A stretch of DNA of 64,000 nucleotides from Nymphaea colorata (taxonomy: Eukaryota > Streptophyta > Magnoliopsida > Nymphaeales > Nymphaeaceae). The notes under the pieces were generated by a model. That model saw nothing but the letters and a program-made list of their open reading frames with translations. It had not been told where the DNA came from and did no database searches. Made by a program: the position numbers and the translations under genes. Positions 56,714-64,000 of this stretch are shown here, piece by piece. Each line of letters opens with the position of its first letter. Positions within the stretch are counted from its first letter, which is position 1. The stretch spans positions 2,502,001-2,566,000 of the forward strand of contig NC_045147.1 in assembly GCF_008831285.2 (NCBI RefSeq), given 5' to 3'.

Positions 56714-58199
56714 GAAAAGCCTTATCAGATGCAGGTTGGACAGCTGCAATGAAGGAAGAAATAGATGCTCTCAAACAAACAAAAACATGGGATTTGGTTG
56801 CTAAAGAACAATCTATGCATATTATTGGCTACAAATGGGTGTTTAAAAGCAAAGTAAAGGCAGATGGAAGCTTAGAGCGATTGAAAGCAAGAGTTGTGGC
56901 TAAATGATACGACCAACTTCCAGGTATAGATTTCGTGGAAACATTTTTGCCAGTTATTAAACCTACAACAATCAGAATTATCTTCACAGTTGCTCTCTCT
57001 AAAGGATGGAAGATACATCAAATTGACATAAAAAATGCATTCCTCCATGGCGAGTTGGAAGAACCTGTGTATATGGATCAACCACCAGGATTCAAGGACC
57101 CAAACAAGCCCAATCATGTATGTAAGTTAAACAAAGCCATATATGGACTGCGTCAATCTGCTAGGATGTGGTTTAATAAATTCAGTGATTTCCTATTGAA
57201 CTATGGATTCTTACCATGGAGTTATATGGTTGCTCTTGTATGTCGATGACATACTCATAACCGGCGACAGGCCTAACACATTGAAGAAGTTTATTTCAGA
57301 CATCAACCATACCTTTGCTATGAAAGATTTAGGAAGCATCCATTATTTCCTTGGTATACAGGTACAACATAATGAAACATGCATATTTCTCAACCAGACA
57401 AGATATGCCAAGGAGATCCTCCAACGTGCTAACATGCTAGATTGCAAGCCTGACAACACTCCCATGGTAGAATCTCTGTATTGTAATCAACCCACATCAA
57501 ATTTTTAGGATGCTACCCTTTTCAGCCTCAGGAGTTTGGTTGGTAGCTCACAATACTTAACATTCACATGTCCGGATTTGGTTTATAGTGTTAATTTTGT
57601 GTCTCAGTATATGCAGTCTCCATCGCAATTTCATTTCCAACTGGTCAAGAAAATCCTCAGGTATGTAAAGGTCACTATCAATCATGGTTTAAGAATAAAA
57701 CCTACAGAGTCTATGCTTCTACAGGGGTACTCGAATGCTGATTGGGCAGGATGTCCAATCACTCGGCATTCAACAACAGGCTATAGCATATACCTCGAGC
57801 CTAATTGCATCTCTTCATCTGCTAAAAAGCAGCCAACCATCACACAATCAAGTTCAGAGGCAGAGTACCGTGCACTAGCTGCAGCACCAGCTGAAATGAC
57901 TTGGATCAGCTACATACTGAGAGATATTGGAGTTAGTATACACAACACACCCATTTTATTTTGCAATAATCTATCAGCGTTACACATGACCACCAATCCG
58001 GTACAACATAGATCGGTCCAAACATATTGAATTGGACTATCATTATGTTCGAGAAAGAGTGGCTGCCAAGCGCCTTGAAACCCAATATGTTCCTTCAACA
58101 GATCAGATCACTGATATCTTCATGAAGCCATTGGGAAGAGCACGATTCCTTTATTGGAGAAACAAACTTGGCTTGGACCACAACACCAGTCCCATTTGA
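56714..58199 (+). pseudogene. Copia 2 reverse transcriptase and RNase H
   Basis: Reverse transcriptase with WKVHQID-like WKIHQIDIKNAFLHGELEE, CKLNKAIYGLRQ and the YVDD active site (about 57,237-57,252), then MKDLGSIHYFLGIQV. RNase H has YSNADWAGCPITRHSTTGY, SSSEAEYRAL and a C-terminal ITDIFMKPL. Breaks: an in-frame stop near 56,905 (after ARVVAK), a frameshift around 57,215, a stop at 57,506, and a frameshift near 58,015 (HRS then a shifted frame). The frame ends with TGA at 58,197-58,199, abutting the polypurine tract, as in intact Copia elements. Confidence 0.92.
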
Positions 58200-58208
58200 A
58201 GGGGGATA

Positions 58209-58628
58209 TGAACATTATAGATGTTTCTAGACCTCCCACTATGCTGATCGTGTGAGTAGTGGTGGCCGGCTGATCATGTGAGAAAGAAGTGCCATGTGGT
58301 GATCATGTGAGAAAGAAGAACCGCCCACTATGCATGTGAGAAAGAAGTGCTGGCTGAACCACCCACTATGCTGATCCACCAAGCTGAGCGTGTGAGGAAG
58401 AAATTTCTAGAAAGTGCTGATCGTGCAAACGTGAGAAAAGAGGTGCTGATCAGTTCAAGAACCACCCAGCGAGAAGTGTTGTGAGAAAAAGGTGTTGATC
58501 GTGGGATCTCCTTTATCATGTAACATGTAACTGTAAAATCCCTGCTTGGTGTATAAAAGGGCACACACATAACAATGAAAAATGGTGAAAAACGGGAAGT
58601 TTTCTTCCAATCTTCATATTTCTTTTTA
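58209..58628 (+). repeat. 3' LTR of Copia 2
   Basis: About 420 bp, beginning TGAACATT after the polypurine tract. TATA box TATAAAAGG at 58,552-58,560. The repeat array is longer or rearranged compared with the 5' LTR. Confidence 0.88.
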
Positions 58629-58689
58629 ACCTTTCCCAAATTGGATTCACTTGAGGTTTTTTTTCGGCTTCATTCCTATGAAGACATTG

Positions 58690-60720
58690 AATTGGAAGTT
58701 GAAGGGGGACAAGTGGTGGTCCAAATGATTGAATATGAAGCAAGGTAAGATACTGCCAGAATGTGGTTCTCCTAGCCACTATGTGGTTGATTGCCCAAAC
58801 TCCCCTCAACAAGGTTCATCTTCTCCTGACAAAGAGAATGCATGGCATGAAGTAAAGTTTGCAAGAAGGAACAACAAAGCTATAGCTCAAGTTTATGCTA
58901 ATGGAATGAATCCCTCAAACCAGTTTCATGTGTTCCAAGAAGTGGTGGATATGGAAGAATAACAAGTTAAACTGCAGGTAGAGCTGGTAGATTCACACTC
59001 ATGGATGTACCACGATTCAACTATTAAGAAGATGTTTGTAATATGTCAAACAACTTAGATTTGGAGTAAGAATGAAGTCAACAAGTTTAAACATTGCATC
59101 AAAGGTATCATGGATGCATCGTCATAGGTTGAAGTTGAGGCTCAAAAGGGCTCTACGATTGTTGCTTATGAGGAGAACAAACTTAAAATCGAGCTACACT
59201 TTCTTATCTTGCAAGAGGAAGAGTTTTGGCATAAAAAGTCAAGGATTATATGGGCTTCCAAAAAAGAATTTAAATACAAATTTTTTCGTGCAAATGTCCA
59301 GCAACATGTGCTGCAAGAATAAACTCCAGCCCATTGTTGTTAGATACCCCCATTACTGAGGCTCCAAGGATTTTTGAAGACCACACCAACTAGTTTATGA
59401 ATATTCTGGATATAGATGCAAACATGGGTGGACTCTCTGAGAGAATTGTTAAGGGCCTCCTCGTGTCCCATAAGGAAATTGATAATCTCCTTTGACCAGC
59501 TACAAATATTGAGATTCATTGGGTGGTGATGGATGCTGATGGGGATTCTGCTCTGGCACATATGGCTTTCCCAATAATTTTTTTAGACTTTCTAGCCTAT
59601 CATTAAAGAGGATGACTCTAAGCCCTTAAGGATTTTTTTAGAACTAGAAAGATTATTAAAAACATCAACCAAACTCACGTTACTTAATTCCTAACATGTA
59701 AAGTGCAATTCAAGTTGACAATTCTGCCCTATCTCCATATGCAATAGCATCCCTAAATTTATTAGTCATATCACAGCACTTAGGATTCAGCCCATCATCG
59801 GCTACATTATTGGAAGAACTGGAGTGCTTTCTTTCATGAAAGGCATGCCCAAGATAGCAATCTGTTAGCACATGAAGCAGTAGTAGGTCTCAACACAGGA
59901 AAATGTAAAGAAGACTGCATTAAATTGGATCTCGGTGAGGTTTATGATCGAGTCAGTTGGATCTTGCTATTTAACGTGCTTAGCCATCTGGTTTTCATGA
60001 AGCATGGTTAGGGCGAGTGCACACTTACATTACGTTAGTCTCTTTTGCCCTTCACATCAATGGACATGAAGGTGATTGCTTTCTTCCAACTAGAGGCCTT
60101 CTTTAAAGTGATTTTTGTCACCTTACTTTTTACTGTCATGGAGTTCTTTTCATGCAGCTTGGAGTTTTAGATGGCTAATTTACTGGTAGGGGTATTGAAC
60201 ATTGGATTTAAGCACCTTCACATTGTGTCTATACTGTATGTGGATGACTTATTGAACTTTGCTGTATGCAGACTTAAAAATCTGTATAGCTATCTATCTA
60301 TGAGAACTGTTTGGAGACAAATTAGAGGTACCTAATTTTACTGGCTTCAATCTTTCATATTCAAGCTAATTTTGGGTGGAGAAATCAGGAATTGCCTTTT
60401 ACTTGCTTAGGCATGCCTTTACTCTCTAGTGATCAAAGTCATTGCCCTTCCTTTTATTTAGAGTGGACAACCATCTTTAACGCTGGAAACAATGAATTTC
60501 ACCATATGCAGCACATGCATGCCTAATAAATTGTATATTCTTTGATCTATTACTCCATACTGGGGGCTTGTTTTTAAGATCCCGCCTAGTGCAATTTGAA
60601 AAATTAAAAGAGCTTGTACCAGTTTCTTCTCTGAACAGAATAAAGTATCTCATAACAAACATCTAGTCTGCTGGTCAGACTTGGTAGGCCCAAAGTGGAG
60701 GGTAGACCAGGGTTGAGACA
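58690..60720 (+). pseudogene. LINE relic 1 (ORF1 zinc knuckle, ORF2 reverse transcriptase)
   Basis: A decayed non-LTR retrotransposon. ORF1-like text at 58,729-58,962 has a cysteine-histidine knuckle (ILPECGSPSHYVVDCP) with one Cys apparently lost. ORF2 signs: EEEFWHKKSRIIWASKKEFK (about 59,205-59,270), where plant LINEs have a similar EE-FW-KSR-W segment; KLDLGEVYDRVSW (about 59,920-59,960) at the RT region that usually reads K-D-KAYD-V-W; LYVDDLLNFA (about 60,233-60,262) at the RT catalytic box; KHLVCWSDLVGPKWRV (about 60,657-60,710) at the segment following RT. Numerous stops and frame changes; dead. Confidence 0.8.
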
Positions 60721-61700
60721 CCCTAGGATTTTCTTTCAAAGGCAGATATTAAAGACAAGAAACTTTCACTAGATGGCGATTGGGTGTTTCTTGGCAAGGA
60801 AGTCGAGGAACGGGATGGAGTTCAGCTTCATCATTGTTGGCCTTAGAAGTCTACGGAAGGATGTTAGGAATCTAAGGTAGCCTCAATTGTACCTTTTTTT
60901 GCAGACCTCGACACCAACCTCATTCCTTATCTAATAGCCGACAATCATTAGGGACCCCTAGAGATTTGTTGGCAAGCTAGTGACATCTAAAACAGAGCTC
61001 CAAGACAGTCTTAGAAGGAACAAGGAAATGGGAAGAAATGACAGCCAATTGGTTCTTAGAGGTTGATGAGTCCCCTTGCTTTCATTGTTGCTTCAGCCAG
61101 AGAGTGAGGATCAAAATTGAGAGAGAGAGAAAGAGAAGATGCTAATCAAGCCAGTAACTAGCAATCCACTAGGGAAAGAGACTGATGGAGAGTGAGAGAG
61201 GGAGGGAGAGGAAGAGAGGTGATACTAGTGGTGAATGGAGGAGGCATGTGGGTGGGGGATGCAATGGAGTGGGCAAGGTTTTTTTGAAGCAATAGAGTGG
61301 GAAAGGGTTTTAAAATAAAATTAACCATAGTTTTAGGAACATGCATGAAACTGGTCCTATAGATCATGTCTTAACTCTTAAGAATTGTTGTAATGATAAG
61401 GATATGCGAAACAAATGCTGCTCAAAACATACATAGTGTTTCATTCCCAAAACCATAGTTGACAAAGTACCCTTAAACGGTAGTTGAGTACCCTAATGTG
61501 TTGCCATTTCTAATTAATCGGACTTCTGCCTTCCAACACAGCTCTGAGTTTACGCTTCCAGCCTTCATTGTTTGTTGTGACCCCAAAATTTCCATTAACT
61601 ATCTCCATAGATTGCAGTCAGCCATTCAGCATGTGCAATTTCGTCTCATTGTCCTTAGAGCGAGCTCCAGTAAAATGGGTCTCACTAGATTCCATACTTC
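60721..61700. other. Probable LINE tails and intergenic DNA, no gene recognised
   Basis: No diagnostic motif was found. A (GA)-rich stretch lies at about 61,110-61,220. The junction between the plus-strand and minus-strand LINE relics is somewhere here, but I see no poly-A tail or target duplication. Confidence 0.4.
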
Positions 61701-61779
61701 TCAATCTCCACATACTCATCACCGTGGTTTTTATGCCCATCTTTGCAAGTGAAAATTTAAAGCACAACAACTTCCATGT

Positions 61780-62930
61780 TTAAGCTTGAGAGACTGCCCT
61801 CACATAGGATTCTAGTAAGCAACCAAGTCGACAGTGCCTTACGTTCCACGTCCTCCAGCTGCAGACTTTAAAAAGCCTCCTTTGTTGAGCACCAAATAAT
61901 AGAGAAATCAGTGCAATCGTAAACATGGTCACTCTCCCATGAGCCACTTCATTTCTAAACCACCACAACTTCTACACAATGATTGGGAAGAGCAACATCC
62001 AACAATTAAGCCATTTAGCCTTGAAGGGGACCTTGCTCTAAAGCTTGATTTCTTTATCTATACTTTGCCATGGGTGCCTACTCCTGCCAAACTTAGAGAT
62101 CGCCTTGCTCTACACCATTTGCACTACCAGACACTTGAGCAGGACATGCAAATTGCACTCCTCCACCCTTTTGCATAAGTGGCATCTATTTGCCAAATGC
62201 ACTTCGTGCCTTTGTAATCTCTTTTGAGTGGTCAGTCTCGTGTGGCTGGCAAGGTAAGTGATCCAACTTGCTCTAGCTGGAATGTGTTTGTTCCATATAC
62301 CCTTCTGCCAGCCTTCATGACTACCCTTTTGGCTTGTGGCTTCTCAAATCCACCTAGAGCTTAGATCCTTGAGTTCCTAGGCATTGCTAACTAGTTGGTC
62401 AGGCCCACTAGTTAGTTAAATATGACCAGTTGCGGATAACACCTTGCTCGGTAGAGCTAGTCTACCCTCACTCACCTCCTTTACTTCAACCATTGATAGC
62501 TTCAACTGATCAATTATGACACCATATTCCTCCCCACTCATTGATTTCACCAAAATTTCATCATGCCATCAGTCTGACAAAAAAGAAACTGATTTCCATC
62601 ACTAATGTTCCACCTCACCTAGCTTTCTATCTTTTTCCAACCTTTTCCTAAGCTTTTTCAAGCCCAAAAACCCCTCCATGGTTTTTGCACCGTCCACAAA
62701 CTCCTAGATTTATGATATCTTGCCCACCACTAAGCAAAGAGGGAGTTGTTACTAAAGGAAGAGCAAAGTTTGCTCGCAAGTAGTGAATCATTAACATCCT
62801 TAAGAGGGCATATGCCAATCCCTCCTTCAGCTTTGGGCTTGCACAAGGAAGTCCAGGCTATTTGGTGGATACACCAGTTGTCCTTTTTATCAGCCCAAAG
62901 GAAACCAGCCATGCATCTCTCATCTTCACT
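61780..62930 (-). pseudogene. LINE relic 2, 3' part (post-RT and zinc-binding domain)
   Basis: On the minus strand, 62,912-62,730 reads AGFLWADKKDN...IAWTSLCKPKAEGGIG, the segment following RT in plant LINEs. Further on (about 62,270-62,110) there is text with CHLCKRVEECNLHVLLKC, the Cys-His zinc-binding domain near the LINE ORF2 C terminus. LWWFRNEVAHGR follows at about 61,965-61,930. Stops and frame breaks are frequent. Opposite in orientation to relic 1. Confidence 0.8.
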
Positions 62931-62989
62931 ACATCATGTGGGAGAGAGAATGATCGTATCCCCAAAAATTTATTTGGTTTTTTTAGCAC

Positions 62990-64000
62990 TCCAAAAAAAT
63001 AGAGTTTTGTTTTGAAAATGAGAGTGAAAGGGACTTGCCCGTCGGTATGAGGAAACCAGCTATGCTTATCCTTGACGCATTTCATTTTAGCTTAAACATT
63101 TTCTTTATTTTGAATGAAGTATTGTGTTTGAGAAAATGTTGAAGATTTGATGTTTCAAACTTTTGAAAAAGTTCTTGCAGAATCACTTGAGAATGAAAAA
63201 CATTTTGATTTGAGAAAATTTTGAATTGAGAAATCTTTCCAAATATTTTTTGGAAACATTTGAAGATCATCGTTTGGAAATCATTTTGGTGTTCTCTTAA
63301 AACTTTAAGTAGGTCTGAGGTTTTGCTCTAATTTGGTTACTACCTAGTTAGAGCTCCATCTCATCTTTCTTAAGTTCTTTTAGAGAGGTGCTTGTGATTC
63401 ATACTGTAAAGTGAATGTAGATACATGAATGCATTGGTCCTACATGATTCATTCCTACCATGACATTTATCTACAAGCATTCCTACCATCATATACATCT
63501 AGTTTTTTATTTTTTATTTATAAAATTGTCGTAAATATTGTTATAAAAAGAGAAAAGTTTTTGAAAATGAAATGTGGTTATAGACTATCAAGCATGAAAG
63601 CAATATTGGGTCATTACTTGAGTTTTAGTCTTGATGAAGTCCACAAATGAGAAATTAAAACATTAAATCATGGAAGAAAAATATTTGAAAGAATGAAAAA
63701 GATGAAAGACTTGAATGTAAGAGGAATGTGGAGAAAAGGAGAGAGAATGATATTCTGAAAATCACAAACCAAAGAATTTAAAAGAAAGAGAGATACGTAT
63801 TCATGTACATAATTGTATATACATATATATGTATATATATACGTATGGATATGTATATAAAATTTTGTGAAAAGGAGATTTAAATCAAATAGAGAGGATA
63901 AGAAGATTTTTAAAAAGAAAGGAAAAGATTTTGAAATGGAATACACGTATATATTCATATATACGTATACAAGAGTTTGTAAAAGACTATGTTAAATCAC
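62990..64000 (-). repeat. AT-rich repeat, probably a diverged relative of the giant solo LTR
   Basis: GTGAAAGGGACTTGCCCGTC then GGTATGAGG at about 63,024-63,052 matches GAGAAAGGGATCCGCCCATC then GGTACGAGG at about 26,308-26,336 in most positions, and both are followed by AT-rich text with 'ttttgaagattt' words and tata-rich blocks (63,810-63,970 compared with 27,680-27,720). It runs off the window end. No gene was seen. The orientation is inferred from that match. Confidence 0.4.

Larger units (their letters stand above)
43243..58628 (+). mobile_element. Ty1/Copia LTR retrotransposon 2, twice interrupted
   Basis: A plus-strand Copia element, about 5.0 kb after removing its two insertions. It has LTRs at both ends, an initiator-methionine tRNA site (TGGTATCAGAGCC, 43,634-43,646) and a polypurine tract (AAGGGGGATA, 58,199-58,208). 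Order: gag, protease, integrase, reverse transcriptase, RNase H. A Tekay-like Gypsy element breaks it inside the protease motif, and a Harbinger-like transposon breaks it between integrase and reverse transcriptase. The exact outer ends are uncertain: the left LTR begins TTAATATT where the right has TGAACATT, and no target duplication is visible. Confidence 0.92.

Noticed and set aside
1-64000. tRNA, rRNA or other structured RNA genes
   Set aside because: None noticed by eye on either strand; the tRNA-like words found are retroelement primer-binding sites. A covariance-model scan was not possible.

Overview
The window is nuclear DNA of a flowering plant. Its one clear cellular gene has plant-style GT-AG introns and encodes inosine-5'-monophosphate dehydrogenase. 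The rest is intergenic DNA full of LTR retrotransposons primed by initiator-methionine tRNA (TGGTATCAGAGC-type sites), LINE relics, small DNA transposons and long (TA)n, (CT)n and (GA)n microsatellites. I cannot name the species from the sequence.

Layout. 1-8.1 kb: AT-rich intergenic DNA with microsatellites and one short inverted-repeat element. 8.1-13.9 kb: first copy and left half of the second copy of an imperfect tandem duplication whose right half lies at 30.25-32.79 kb, just downstream of the IMPDH stop codon. 13,863-30,251: an old minus-strand Ty1/Copia element sitting in the second copy. It was later split twice: by a minus-strand Ty3/Gypsy element (17,205-22,596, target duplication ATAGT) in its integrase, and by a 4-kb solo LTR (26,219-30,190, target duplication GATAG) in its 5' LTR. 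32,788-37,387: the IMPDH gene on the minus strand, four coding exons, with LTR-like repeats in its 2.7-kb second intron. 37.4-41.5 kb: its upstream region, no other gene seen. 41,526-42,505: a 980-bp TRIM-like miniature LTR element (target duplication GTTCT). 43,243-58,628: a second Ty1/Copia element, plus strand, split by a defective Tekay/Del-like Gypsy element (44,714-52,969, target duplication TCGCA) inside its protease, and by a PIF/Harbinger-like DNA transposon (54,632-56,710, target duplication TTA) between integrase and reverse transcriptase. 58.7-63 kb: two LINE relics in opposite orientations. 63-64 kb: a diverged fragment that looks related to the 4-kb solo LTR.

How it fits together. 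Four insertions are bounded by exact 3- or 5-bp target duplications and one by a near-exact duplication; in each nest the interrupted reading frame resumes on the far side. By-eye LTR comparison orders them: first Copia (about 12% over the 215 bases compared) and TRIM (about 10%) oldest, then first Gypsy (about 4-5%), second Copia (about 3-4%), Tekay-like element (about 2%). All retroelement reading frames carry stops or frameshifts, so none looks able to move by itself. IMPDH is the only gene that looks functional; its last two exons are more diverged than its first. I saw no wholly new biological system. The most informative features are the nests, the TRIM, the defective Tekay-like element that was apparently broken before it inserted, and the tandem duplication beside IMPDH.
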